DNA of 13,956 bases. It comes from an uncultured bacterium (GTDB lineage Bacteria > Bacteroidota > Bacteroidia > Bacteroidales > Paludibacteraceae). This document shows positions 1 through 7,677 of the stretch, piece after piece (within the stretch, counting starts at the first letter, position 1; every line of letters begins with the position of its first letter). The position numbers were made by a program, and so were the translations under genes. The stretch lies in the NCBI GenBank assembly GCA_946183755.1, contig CAMHCZ010000031.1, forward strand, positions 1-13,956. Reading direction: 5' to 3'. Under the pieces are notes generated by a model. It saw nothing but the letters and a program-made list of their open reading frames with translations, was not told the origin of the DNA and did no database searches.

Positions 1-90
1 CTTATAAATCTGTGTAGATTTTTAGGATTCGTTGTCGCTCTATTCATATTATGGTTATCCCTGTCCGAGCGAATTTTATTCCCTTTCTGA
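1..90 (+). CDS. Possible C-terminal end of a membrane protein (partial)
   Basis: Frame 1 is open from the left edge to a TGA at 88-90 and is the only plus frame open across this stretch. The 29 residues are strongly hydrophobic (for example LGFVVALFILWLSLSE), like a last transmembrane helix followed by a short tail ending in FPF. A strong hairpin lies 30 bases further on, which fits the end of a transcription unit. The stretch is too short to identify a family, and an AT-rich open frame of 30 codons can occur by chance. Alternatively, a minus-strand ATG at 45-47 could start a gene running off the left edge. Confidence 0.3.
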   Translation, partial: LINLCRFLGFVVALFILWLSLSERILFPF

Positions 91-120
91 ACTTGTCAGG
101 ATTTGTGATGCCTTACAAAC

Positions 121-158
121 AATTAACGGCTGAAGATTTATGTCTTCAGCCGTTAATT
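121..158. terminator. Perfect 16-bp hairpin, possible terminator
   Basis: Bases 121-136 and 143-158 are exact reverse complements (stem core AACGGCTGAAGA) around a 6-base loop. Neither side carries a clean T-run; the minus-strand side has only GTTTGT. It probably ends the transcription unit entering from the left edge, but it could equally be a processed RNA end. Confidence 0.5.
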
Positions 159-231
159 ACTGTTATAGATAATATGTTATTCTGAGCTAAGAAAAATCAT
201 CAGTAAAATTTAATCTGGAATAAAAATTAAA

Positions 232-263
232 GAAGCAATTAAGATTGCAAAATCAATTGCTTC
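232..263. repeat. Hairpin with GCAA loop
   Basis: GAAGCAATT (232-240) pairs perfectly with AATTGCTTC (255-263). An inner GATT/AATC helix follows after a two-base bulge and closes on a GCAA tetraloop (247-250). There is no T-run, so it does not look like an intrinsic terminator. It sits about 20 bases before the short ORF at 283-354. Confidence 0.45.
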
Positions 264-282
264 TCAAAAGGAAACTATAAAA

Positions 283-354
283 ATGACTGACAAAGAAAAA
301 ATTCCACATGAGTTTCCCATAGAACTTAAAGACACAAAACTATCTGAGAATTAA
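283..354 (+). pseudogene. Short ORF, 23 codons, possible gene remnant
   Basis: An ATG at 283 opens 23 codons (MTDKEKIPHEF...LSEN) ending in TAA at 352-354. The same frame is open upstream to a stop at 211-213 with no other ATG, giving a lysine/isoleucine-rich run (KEAIKIAKSIASQKE) that reads like the tail of a real protein. This suggests either a decayed gene whose beginning is lost or a tiny ORF. The terminator at 354-396 would also end this transcript. I recognise no family. Confidence 0.22.
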
Positions 355-396
355 TAAAATAAGAGGATGACTGAAAAAGCCATCCTCTTATTTTAT
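354..396 (-). terminator. Terminator after prfC, likely bidirectional
   Basis: AAGAGGATG (361-369) and CATCCTCTT (381-389) pair around an 11-base loop, with flanking A and T runs lengthening the stem. On the minus strand the stem is followed by TTATTTTATT, a usable U-tract, 15 bases past the prfC stop codon. The plus side also carries TTTT. Confidence 0.8.
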
Positions 397-410
397 ATAT
401 GTACTTTGCG

Positions 411-1988
411 TTAGAATTCAGAAGAGAAGTGGAACTTGATTTTAGGGAAGTCCTGCTGCGCCACTTGCAGCATGTATCCGGAGTCGGCGAGGAACACGTC
501 TCTGCCTTGCTTGTCCAGCGCCATGTACTGCACCTTTCTTCTCTTGAAGTTCTCGAGTTCGTTCTTGTCGTCGCACTCTATCCAGCACGCCTTGTAGAGC
601 GAAATAGGCTCCCAGCGGCACAGGGCGTTGTACTCGTGCTCCAGTCGGTACTGTATGACTTCGAACTGCAGCTGTCCGACAGTTCCGATGATTTTTCGTC
701 CGTTGAACTGGTTGACGAAAAGCTGCGCCACTCCCTCGTCCATGAGCTGCTGTATTCCCTTGTCCAGCTGCTTTGCCTTCATAGGGTCGGCGTTCTCGAT
801 GTATTTGAACATCTCAGGCGAGAAGCTTGGCAGTCCCTTGAAGTGCAGGTCCTCGCCGCTTGTCAGTGTGTCGCCTATCTTGAATGTGCTGTTGCTGTCC
901 GGCAGTCCTACGATGTCGCCGGCGAAAGCCTCGTCCACAGTTTCCTTCTTCTGCGCCATGAATGCCGTCGGGCTTGAGAACTTCATCGTCTTGCCCTGTC
1001 TGACGTGCTTGTAGTTGACGTTTCTCTCGAACTTGCCGGAGCAAATCTTCACGAAAGCGATGCAGCTTCTGTGGTTAGGATCCATGTTAGCGTGAATCTT
1101 GAAAATGAATCCGGAGAAGTTCGGCTCTTCCGGCTTCACCTCACGCTCTTCGGTCTTTGTTGGTCTTGGGCATGGCGCAATTTCCACAAAGCAGTCCAGC
1201 AGCTCCTTGACACCGAAGTTGTTGAGCGCGGAGCCGAAGAACACAGGCGCAAGCTCGCCTCTGAGGTAAGCCTCCTTGTCGAATGTGTCGTAAACGCCGT
1301 TGATGAGCTCAAGGTCTTCTCTGAGCTGTGCTGCGTCCTGGTCGCCGATGTGCTCGTCGAGGTCGCTGCTGTTTATGTCAACTTCGACAGACTCTGTGAC
1401 CACCTGTTTGCTTGGACGGTAGAGAGCGAGGTTCTCCTTGTATATGTTGTAAACGCCTTTGAACTTGTCGCCCTGGTTTATAGGCCATGTCAGCGGACGC
1501 ACCTTTATCTTCAGTTCCTCTTCAAGCTCGTCCAGCAGGTCGAATGGGTTCTTGCCGTTTCGGTCGGTCTTGTTGACGAATATGATTACAGGCGTGTTTC
1601 TCATTCGGCACACCTCCATGAGCCTTCTGGTCTGTTTCTCGACACCTTTGGCTATGTCCACGACGATGATTACAGAATCAACAGCCGTCAGCGTTCTGAA
1701 TGTGTCTTCGGCGAAATCCTCGTGTCCGGGAGTGTCCAGAATGTTTATCTTGTAGTTCTCGTATTCGAATCCCATAACGGATGTCGCCACGGAGATACCT
1801 CTCTGCTTCTCGATTTCCATCCAGTCGGAAGTCGCGGTTTTCTTTATCTTGTTTGATTTCACCGCTCCAGCAACGTGTATAGCGCCTCCGAAGAGCAGCA
1901 GTTTCTCAGTCAGTGTTGTCTTACCTGCGTCCGGGTGGCTTATTATGGCGAATGTCCTTCTGCGTTTTATTTCTTCTTGTAGTGTCAT
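411..1988 (-). CDS. prfC: Peptide chain release factor 3
   Basis: This is the class II release factor, a cytosolic GTPase that removes RF1/RF2 from the ribosome after peptide release. The 525 residues match the usual family length of about 525-530. GTPase motifs are complete: HPDAGKTT (18-25), RGISV (63-67), DTPGH (85-89) and NKTD (139-142). The C-terminal part has the RF3-specific domains (MAQKKETVDEAFAGDIVGL, QLQFEVIQYRLEHEY) rather than EF-G domain IV. It is the last gene of a four-gene minus-strand operon, 34 bases after the rRNA methyltransferase, with a terminator just past its stop. The start MTLQEEIKRRRTFAIISHPD gives the normal N-terminus. Confidence 0.97.
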   Translation of the reverse strand: MTLQEEIKRRRTFAIISHPDAGKTTLTEKLLLFGGAIHVAGAVKSNKIKKTATSDWMEIEKQRGISVATSVMGFEYENYKINILDTPGHEDFAEDTFRTLTAVDSVIIVVDIAKGVEKQTRRLMEVCRMRNTPVIIFVNKTDRNGKNPFDLLDELEEELKIKVRPLTWPINQGDKFKGVYNIYKENLALYRPSKQVVTESVEVDINSSDLDEHIGDQDAAQLREDLELINGVYDTFDKEAYLRGELAPVFFGSALNNFGVKELLDCFVEIAPCPRPTKTEEREVKPEEPNFSGFIFKIHANMDPNHRSCIAFVKICSGKFERNVNYKHVRQGKTMKFSSPTAFMAQKKETVDEAFAGDIVGLPDSNSTFKIGDTLTSGEDLHFKGLPSFSPEMFKYIENADPMKAKQLDKGIQQLMDEGVAQLFVNQFNGRKIIGTVGQLQFEVIQYRLEHEYNALCRWEPISLYKACWIECDDKNELENFKRRKVQYMALDKQGRDVFLADSGYMLQVAQQDFPKIKFHFSSEF

Positions 1989-2022
1989 ATCTGTTTTTAG
2001 AGTTCTTTTCTTGTGCTATTTC

Positions 2023-3216
2023 TTATTCAACATAAAGTACGAGTCCCTTAAGATATTCACCTTCAGGGTGATATATGTTTATAGGGTGGTCTTGCGGCTG
2101 TGTCATCTGGTGCAGTATTCTGACCTTGCGTTTGCTCTGTGCCGCTGCGCTGAAGACTGCCAGTCTGAACTGCTCCTTGTCTATCGCCTGCGAGCATGAG
2201 AATGTGAAGATGATGCCGTTAGGCTTAATCTGCTCGAATGCCTTGGCGTTGAGCTTGCGGTAGCCTTGCAGTGCGTTTCTTATCGCGCTTCTGTGCTTGG
2301 CGAAAGCCGGCGGGTCCAGGATTATGAGGTCGTACTTGTCCTTTATGTCGTCAAGATACTTGAACGCATCTATCGCGAACGCATGATGCCTGTCCTGTGT
2401 CGCCTTGTCGAAGTTCAGTTCCACGTTCTTGTTGGTCAGGTCTATGGCCTTGGCGGAGCTGTCCACCGAATCGACGGTCTTGGCGCCGCCTCTGAGCGCG
2501 TAGCATGAGAATCCGCCGGTGTAGCAGAACATATTCAGCACGTCTTTGCCTTTTGAGTATTTCTCGAGCAGCGCTCTGTTCTCTCTCTGGTCTATGAAGA
2601 AGCCGGTCTTCTGACCTCTCAGCCAGTCGATGTGGAATTTCAGTCCGTTCTCGGTAGAGACAGGCTCGCCGTCGCATCCGCCTATCAGGTATCCGTCCTC
2701 CTTGCCGCCGTCGGTGAGTGTGGCTTTGTATGGCAGGGTGGTCTCGGACTTGTAATACACGTTCTTCACATCCTTTATCACGTTCACAATCACTTCGGCT
2801 ATCTCCTGTCTCACGTAGTGCATGCCTACGGAATGCGCCTGCATGACAGCGCTGTCGCCGTAAATGTCTATGATGAGTCCCGGCAGGTTGTCGCCCTCGC
2901 CGTGCACCAGACGGTAGGTGTTGTTGCTTTCGCTGTGCGTCAGTCCGAGTTTCTGTCTCAGTGTGTATGCCGCCTTGATTCTCTCTTCCCAGAAGCTCTT
3001 GTCAATCTTCCTTTCTGTGAAGCTGAGTATTCTCACGGCGATGCTTCCTATCTGGTAGTGTCCCACGCCGAGGAACTCCCCGCTGCATGATTTTACCTCC
3101 ACGAGGTCTCCTTCGTTAAGCTCGCCTGTGGTGCTTGCTATGGCTCCTGAGAACACCCAAGGATGCATCCTTTTGAGCGACTCTTCTTTGCCTTTTTTCA
3201 GTGTTATTGTTCCCAT
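2023..3216 (-). CDS. RlmI-type class I rRNA methyltransferase (23S m5C)
   Basis: This is a 397-residue SAM-dependent RNA methyltransferase of the RlmI/RlmK COG1092 group; E. coli RlmI makes m5C1962 in 23S rRNA. An N-terminal PUA-like domain (HPWVFSGAI, 18-26) is followed by a central domain. The Rossmann methyltransferase domain begins around GQKTGFFIDQREN (201-213). Its SAM motif is VLNMFCYTGGFSC (226-238), the DPPAF motif is at 301-305, and the FSCSQ segment (339-343) holds the probable catalytic Cys341. It starts 3 bases after the exonuclease stop, so the two are co-transcribed and probably translationally coupled. The exact target base is inferred from family membership. Confidence 0.9.
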   Translation of the reverse strand: MGTITLKKGKEESLKRMHPWVFSGAIASTTGELNEGDLVEVKSCSGEFLGVGHYQIGSIAVRILSFTERKIDKSFWEERIKAAYTLRQKLGLTHSESNNTYRLVHGEGDNLPGLIIDIYGDSAVMQAHSVGMHYVRQEIAEVIVNVIKDVKNVYYKSETTLPYKATLTDGGKEDGYLIGGCDGEPVSTENGLKFHIDWLRGQKTGFFIDQRENRALLEKYSKGKDVLNMFCYTGGFSCYALRGGAKTVDSVDSSAKAIDLTNKNVELNFDKATQDRHHAFAIDAFKYLDDIKDKYDLIILDPPAFAKHRSAIRNALQGYRKLNAKAFEQIKPNGIIFTFSCSQAIDKEQFRLAVFSAAAQSKRKVRILHQMTQPQDHPINIYHPEGEYLKGLVLYVE

Positions 3217-3219
3217 GTC

Positions 3220-3882
3220 TTATATGTTTCCGGCTGCTGCGAGTGTGTCCTGCGGCATCTGTGTGGCATCGTCGTTTCTTGTTATTGTCACCACGTTGTC
3301 AGGGTTTATGTCTATGAGTTTCTCGTAGATGCGCAGTGTGGTCCATGCGTCGGTAGCAGCGTATGTCTTTTGTTTGTCTGTGAGTATTGCGCTTTCCCAG
3401 TTCGATAGCCTTTGCGATTTCGATATTTTTTTCTCGAAAAGTATCGCGTATATCTTCTGCAGGCTTTGGTCTGTGATGCCGTATTCCTTCACCATCTTCT
3501 GTATCTCCACGAAGTTGGCGGGGCGGAAGTCGGCTCTTCTTCTCAGTGCGGCTATGTCGTCGTGGCTGGACAAGGCGATTTTCTTGATTTTCGTGTTCTG
3601 AAGCAGTGTTCTCAGTTCTTGAGGGAATCCTATCTTGTTGAGTCTGAATAGGAAACAAGTGTCGTCGGTGGACAGCTGCAGCAGCGCCACTTTGTATGAC
3701 ACGCCTTTCTTGAATGATGGTCTTGTCTCGGTGTCGAAACCTATGGCTCCGTAGTTCTTCAGGTACTCGACTGCGGCTTTGACCTTTGTCTTCTGGTCTA
3801 TCTCGAAAATGCGCCCTTCGAACCTTTCGATAGGAAGCTCGTTTATCTCGTCTTTCTTTATGCTTTGTGCAAGTTCTATCAT
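3220..3882 (-). CDS. Ribonuclease D-like 3'-5' exonuclease domain protein
   Basis: This 220-residue protein is essentially one DEDDy 3'-5' exonuclease domain. The metal ligands are visible: Asp50 and Glu52 in FDTETRP, Asp108 in SSHDDI, and Tyr174/Asp178 in YAATDAWTTLRIYEKL. It lacks the HRDC domains of full-length RNase D, so it belongs to the short form common in Bacteroidota. It probably trims RNA 3' ends. It sits between the DUF5063 gene (24-base gap) and the rRNA methyltransferase (3-base gap), a context suggesting RNA processing. The substrate is unknown. The tail after about residue 190 is not part of the fold and looks variable. Confidence 0.9.
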   Translation of the reverse strand: MIELAQSIKKDEINELPIERFEGRIFEIDQKTKVKAAVEYLKNYGAIGFDTETRPSFKKGVSYKVALLQLSTDDTCFLFRLNKIGFPQELRTLLQNTKIKKIALSSHDDIAALRRRADFRPANFVEIQKMVKEYGITDQSLQKIYAILFEKKISKSQRLSNWESAILTDKQKTYAATDAWTTLRIYEKLIDINPDNVVTITRNDDATQMPQDTLAAAGNI

Positions 3883-3906
3883 CGTTGCGAGTCGTGTCCC
3901 TTGTGG

Positions 3907-4536
3907 TTACTTCTTCTGGAAATTCAGGAATTTGTCAGCCAGTTTTTCTTTTCCAGCCTCTTCTTCCTCGTCATCGTCGGAGTCTGCTGCTCGGTCATCC
4001 TCGTCTTCCTCCCAGTCGGTTTCTGGGTCGTAGAATGCGTTGTGCAGCGCGCGCATGCAGTTCACGAGCCTTTGTCCCCAGTATGTTCTGAAGTTTTCTA
4101 TCAGTTCGGCGAGCGCGTCGTTCATCACGTCCTCGTTGCCGACCTGGAATCTCATCAGGAAGTTCTTTATGTCTTGGTATATGTCGGCAAGATCCTCGGA
4201 GATGTTAGTGGCGTTGGCCTCGTCGCTCACTTCCATGTCCTGTGTGTAGATTTCCAGATACGAGTCGGAAGTTCCGATTTTCGCGGCGATTTCCTGGCGC
4301 AGCATCTCGTATTCGGTCTCGCTGACGAATGTCTCGAGGTATTCGTCGTCAAGCAATGTCTCCGGCTTGTTTATGAGGCTCGTTTTCAGGTAGAGCAGCG
4401 GCAGCAGTTTCAGCAGCTTGCTTATGTAGTCTCTTTTGCTGAACATGGATGCGCTCTCCAGAAATTTGGAGAATTCCGCTGCCACAGTCACGAATTCAAT
4501 GATGTCTTTCGAGTATATTTCTTTGTTGTCGCTCAT
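3907..4536 (-). CDS. DUF5063 family protein
   Basis: This is a 209-residue predicted cytosolic helical protein resembling the Bacteroidota DUF5063 family, which commonly sits beside a ribonuclease D-like gene. The function is unknown. Residues up to about 170 are helical and rich in Leu, Glu and Asp, including NFRTYWGQRLVNCMRALHNAF. The C-terminus is a very acidic linker (DWEEDEDDRAADSDDDEEEE) followed by a short basic end (FLNFQKK). I chose the ATG at 4534-4536 (MSDNKEIYSKD). The open frame extends 76 codons further, but that extension would read through the tRNA-Cys gene and its terminator. It is the first gene of the operon ending in prfC. Confidence 0.8.
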   Translation of the reverse strand: MSDNKEIYSKDIIEFVTVAAEFSKFLESASMFSKRDYISKLLKLLPLLYLKTSLINKPETLLDDEYLETFVSETEYEMLRQEIAAKIGTSDSYLEIYTQDMEVSDEANATNISEDLADIYQDIKNFLMRFQVGNEDVMNDALAELIENFRTYWGQRLVNCMRALHNAFYDPETDWEEDEDDRAADSDDDEEEEAGKEKLADKFLNFQKK

Positions 4537-4555
4537 TGCTTGATATTTTGACTTG

Positions 4556-4563
4556 CAAAGATA
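4556..4563 (-). promoter_or_regulatory. -7 element for the DUF5063-prfC operon
   Basis: The minus strand reads TATCTTTG, an exact TAnnTTTG, 20 bases before the chosen start codon. No good TTTG is seen at the expected -33 position. The predicted transcript would have a very short leader. Its position supports the shorter start of the DUF5063 gene. Confidence 0.55.
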
Positions 4564-4616
4564 TTGAATTTGCCTTAAAAATATGTTTAATAAGTAAATG
4601 GCAGGTGTTGAAAAAT

Positions 4617-4652
4617 AAAAAAGGAGAGGAACATTTCTGTTCTTCTCCTTTT
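4617..4652 (-). terminator. Terminator of tRNA-Cys
   Basis: GGAGAGGAAC (4623-4632) pairs with GTTCTTCTCC (4639-4648) at 9 of 10 positions around a 6-base loop. On the minus strand the stem is followed by a six-T run (4622-4617). It lies immediately downstream of the tRNA and separates it from the following operon. Confidence 0.88.
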
Positions 4653-4654
4653 CG

Positions 4655-4725
4655 AGGTCAGTAGCAGATTCGAACTGCTGTAAACGGTTTTGCAGACCGG
4701 TGCCTAGCCACTCGGCCAACCGACC
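4655..4725 (-). tRNA. tRNA-Cys (anticodon GCA)
   Basis: The minus strand folds into a 71-base cloverleaf. The acceptor is GGTCGGT/ACTGACC with one G-U pair, the D stem GCC/GGC, and the anticodon loop CTGCAAA with GCA. The variable loop is 4 bases, and the T arm AGCAG-TTCGAAT-CTGCT is perfect. The discriminator base is U, the usual identity base of tRNA-Cys. The top pair of the anticodon stem (27-43) is a C-U mismatch. CCA is not encoded. A consensus promoter lies upstream and a terminator downstream, so it is a single-gene transcript. Confidence 0.95.
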
Positions 4726-4743
4726 ATCGGTGTTTTGTGAGTG

Positions 4744-4774
4744 CAAATATAGGAATTTTTCCACTCACTGCAAA
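4744..4774 (-). promoter_or_regulatory. Consensus Bacteroidota promoter for tRNA-Cys
   Basis: On the minus strand TTTG (4774-4771), 19 bases, then TATATTTG (4751-4744) match the primary sigma factor consensus TTTG-N19-TAnnTTTG exactly. The -7 element ends 18 bases before the tRNA 5' end, leaving room for a short 5' leader removed by RNase P. Confidence 0.88.
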
Positions 4775-4782
4775 TTATATCC

Positions 4783-5823
4783 TTAGTTTATTTTAATTTT
4801 TCTTGACACGCTTCTGTCTCTCTGTGTCACCTTTATGGTGTAGGTTCCGCTGCCGTATTTGCCTAAGTTGATGAATTCGGTTTCTGTAACCTTTTCTTTG
4901 TTAAGCAGTTTGCCTTTGGAGTCGTATATGTATATGTACGCTTTTTCCTTGCCGGCGTTTATGTAGAATCCCTGCTTCTTCTTAGGCGTCTCCTCGTTGG
5001 CCTTGGTCAGGTGCTTGGTGAGTATCGTGGTGTACAGCGTTTTGGTCATGCCTTTCAGCTGTGTCTTTCCCACAGAGTGCGACATGTCCTTCCACATCTG
5101 TCCGTTCCAGTACATCTCTTTGAGTATGGCGTTGTTGGCGTCTTTGCCTTCGCCGTAGGTCATGGTCTTCTTAGTGGTTATGTTCCACGACTTGTTGTCC
5201 CAGTTGTAGTAGTCTATGCAGACAATTCTGTGCAGGTTGTCGTATGTGTAAATCTCTTTCTGCACAGTGTTCCACATGCCGTTGTACCATTTGTCTGTCG
5301 TTATCTCCGCAGGGTCCATGTTGCTGTTGTATGTCGTCTGGAACCTTGTGGAGTCGTGCAGAAACCATCTGTCGTCCTCGTCCTGGAAGTATTTCTTGAT
5401 AACGCAAGCGCCGTTGTCGTCGTACTTGTACTCGTACTTCATGTCATCGAAGAAGTATTCCACATCCTCGTCCCAGTTGTAGAATATGCTTTCGAGCGAT
5501 CTTCCGGCTTTGTCTATCTTGTTTGTCTTCTTGATGGATGGTATCATGTGGCCGTCCGGACCGATAATCCACGAAGTCTCCTCGACGAGGAATCCCATGT
5601 CGTTTCTTGTCTTCTTCTGTCTGGTGACTACGGCTTCGTCTCCGCAAGGGAACAAGCCGACTCCGACGATGCTGTCGATTATCTGGTGCGATGCCGTTCC
5701 TCCTATGTAGTTGAAGCGGGCGTCGCTGGTCATGAAGGCTGTGATTTGTCCGCATACGTTAGTGGCAGAGGCGCAGAGTGCCGCTCCCACAATGAGTTTC
5801 AGTATGTTTGTATGCAGTTTCAT
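4783..5823 (-). CDS. Secreted hypothetical protein with possible T9SS-like sorting tail
   Basis: This 346-residue protein has a clear signal peptide (KLHTNILKLIVGAALCASA, probable cleavage near residue 25). The middle, roughly 85-250, has degenerate repeats with the pattern Y-x-Y/D, W-x-x-x-x-W and NxR, for example IYTYDNLHRI and YYNWDNKSWN. These resemble the YD-like units of secreted Bacteroidota proteins and possibly the DUF3836 group. The last 60 residues (YIYDSKGKLL...GSGTYTIKV...SRKIKIN) look like a type A sorting domain of the type IX secretion system: a 'G' turn, then 'G-x-Y-x-I-x-V' and a basic end. Its role and ligand are unknown. It lies 68 bases downstream of the acyl-CoA synthetase gene and has its own possible -7 element. 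Confidence 0.75.
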   Translation of the reverse strand: MKLHTNILKLIVGAALCASATNVCGQITAFMTSDARFNYIGGTASHQIIDSIVGVGLFPCGDEAVVTRQKKTRNDMGFLVEETSWIIGPDGHMIPSIKKTNKIDKAGRSLESIFYNWDEDVEYFFDDMKYEYKYDDNGACVIKKYFQDEDDRWFLHDSTRFQTTYNSNMDPAEITTDKWYNGMWNTVQKEIYTYDNLHRIVCIDYYNWDNKSWNITTKKTMTYGEGKDANNAILKEMYWNGQMWKDMSHSVGKTQLKGMTKTLYTTILTKHLTKANEETPKKKQGFYINAGKEKAYIYIYDSKGKLLNKEKVTETEFINLGKYGSGTYTIKVTQRDRSVSRKIKIN

Positions 5824-5846
5824 TATGATTTTTTAGTTTTGCTATG

Positions 5847-5854
5847 CAAAAATA
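5847..5854 (-). promoter_or_regulatory. Possible -7 element of the secreted protein gene
   Basis: The minus strand reads TATTTTTG (TAnnTTTG), 23 bases before the ATG at 5823. The -33 region is weak (ATTG, 21 bases away). The AT-rich sequence makes a chance match possible. Confidence 0.4.
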
Positions 5855-5891
5855 ATTACATATTTTAAGAAATCCCAATTGTTTTATTCTT

Positions 5892-7658
5892 TCATGCGAA
5901 GAGTTGCTCTATTTCATTCGCATATCTCTCGAGTATGACATTTCTTCTGAGCTTGAGTGTCGGCGTTATGATTCCCGACTCCTGGTTCCACTCGTCGCTT
6001 ATGAGCTTTATCTTCTTTATATGCTCCCAGTCGCCGAAGTACTTGTCGAATCTCTTCATGTCTTCAGCCACGAGTCTTGTTATCTTCGAGTTGTTGGCCA
6101 TCTGGATGTTTGTGCCGGTCTCCAGTCCCTTAGCCTTGGCGGCTTCGCGTAGGTTGTCGAAGTTAGGCACGACGAGCGCGGCGGCGAATTTCTGATTCTC
6201 GCCCACGACCATCATCTGGTCGATTAATGGCGACTCGCAGTACTTTTGCTCCAGCACCTCAGGGTTGATGTATTTTCCCATCGACGTCTTGAAGAGCGAC
6301 TTGATTCTGCCTGTTATGTACAGTCTCTTGTGCTTGTCGAATCGTCCAGTGTCGCCTGTGTGGAACCATCCGTCGGAGTCTATGGCCTCCTTGGTGCGCT
6401 CCGGGTCTTTGTAGTAACCCATCATCACGTTGTGTCCCTTGCAACAGATCTCGTTGTTCTCTGGCGAGATTTTTATCTGCACGCCAGGCAGCGCAGGACC
6501 TACCGAGCCGGCTTTTCTCGCCATAGGCCATTTCTCCGACACGGCTATCACAGGCGAAGTCTCGCTCATGCCGTATCCCTCGAATATAGGCCATCCCATG
6601 GCGTTGAAGAAGTTGGTCAGCACAGGGTTGATGCTCGAGCCGCCGCTCACGACGATGTCGAAGTCGCCGCCCAGAGCCGCTCTCCATTTCTTGTAAACCA
6701 GCGCGTCGGCTATCTTGTGCTTTATCTTGTACGCTATGGTCAGCTCGTCCAGGTCGTAACTCTTGGCCACCTCTATTGCCCAGTAGTATATCTTCTTGCT
6801 CAGTCCGTTCAGGCTCTTGCCGGCGCCGATCAGCTTTTCCTGTATTTTCTCCAGAAGTCTTGGCACGCACGTCATCATCTGCGGATTCACATCCTTCAGG
6901 TTTTCCATGATGGTCGCCATGTTCTCGGCGTAGTATGTTGTCGCGCCTATGTACTGGTACAAGTAAACCATCATTCTTTCGTAAACGTGGCACAACGGTA
7001 GGAAACTGAGCGTTCTTTTCACTCTCTTGTCCGGTATCTCCCTGAGGTTAAGCAGCTGGTTAACGAAGTTGCTGTGGCTGAGCATCACACCCTTAGGCAG
7101 TCCAGTCGTGCCGGAGGTGTAGATGAATGTCGCCAGGTCCGTTCCGCTGATGCTTTTCTTGGCGTTGCGCAGCTCTTCGTCCTTCTGGCTCTGCTTGCCG
7201 CTCTCCATGAGCTCGCTCAGCGTGATGTGCTCGTCGTCCACCTTGTCTATTGTTATGACTCTCTCTATGCTTTCAATCTTCTCTACTGTGTTTTTAATCT
7301 TGCCGAAAAGGTGGCTGTTCTCCACGATTACGGCTTTGGCCTCGGAGTGTGTGAAAATGTACTCGTACTCTTTTTCGGAAATAGTAGGGTAGATAGGTAT
7401 GGACACGCCGCCGAACTGCAGTATTCCCATGTCGGAGATATTCCATTCCGGTCTGCTGGACGATATGATAACCACTTTGTCACCCTTGCTGTATCCTGCT
7501 TCCAAGAATGCCTTGCTTACTGCGTCAGCCATCTCGCCGTACTCCTTCGCGCTGACTGTCGCCCATTTCTTGTCCTTCTTGTAGCCGAACACTTTATGAT
7601 CCTCGCCATACTTCTCCTTTGCGTATGCTATCAGGTCAAAAATTCTTTCTATTTCCAT
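5892..7658 (-). CDS. Long-chain fatty acid-CoA ligase (AMP-forming)
   Basis: This 588-residue ANL-superfamily adenylating enzyme should activate fatty acids to acyl-AMP and then acyl-CoA at the cytosolic face of the membrane. The P-loop is YTSGTTGLPKG (180-190), the adenine-binding motif GYGMSET (361-367), and GWFHTGD is at 430-436. The fatty-acyl signature TGRIKSLFKTSMGKYINP (449-466) contains the A10 catalytic lysine (Lys462). Length and the SFLPLCHVYERM segment (218-230) match the FadD15/Faa-like bacterial group. It starts 19 bases after the peptidase T stop and is probably co-transcribed with it. Chain-length preference cannot be read from the sequence. Confidence 0.93.
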   Translation of the reverse strand: MEIERIFDLIAYAKEKYGEDHKVFGYKKDKKWATVSAKEYGEMADAVSKAFLEAGYSKGDKVVIISSSRPEWNISDMGILQFGGVSIPIYPTISEKEYEYIFTHSEAKAVIVENSHLFGKIKNTVEKIESIERVITIDKVDDEHITLSELMESGKQSQKDEELRNAKKSISGTDLATFIYTSGTTGLPKGVMLSHSNFVNQLLNLREIPDKRVKRTLSFLPLCHVYERMMVYLYQYIGATTYYAENMATIMENLKDVNPQMMTCVPRLLEKIQEKLIGAGKSLNGLSKKIYYWAIEVAKSYDLDELTIAYKIKHKIADALVYKKWRAALGGDFDIVVSGGSSINPVLTNFFNAMGWPIFEGYGMSETSPVIAVSEKWPMARKAGSVGPALPGVQIKISPENNEICCKGHNVMMGYYKDPERTKEAIDSDGWFHTGDTGRFDKHKRLYITGRIKSLFKTSMGKYINPEVLEQKYCESPLIDQMMVVGENQKFAAALVVPNFDNLREAAKAKGLETGTNIQMANNSKITRLVAEDMKRFDKYFGDWEHIKKIKLISDEWNQESGIITPTLKLRRNVILERYANEIEQLFA

Positions 7659-7677
7659 AGTGTTATTCAGGTTATGT

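Noticed and set aside
4537..4764. A 76-codon N-terminal extension of the DUF5063 gene
   Set aside because: It would translate tRNA-Cys and its terminator; a -7 element lies after it and the ATG at 4536 fits the family.
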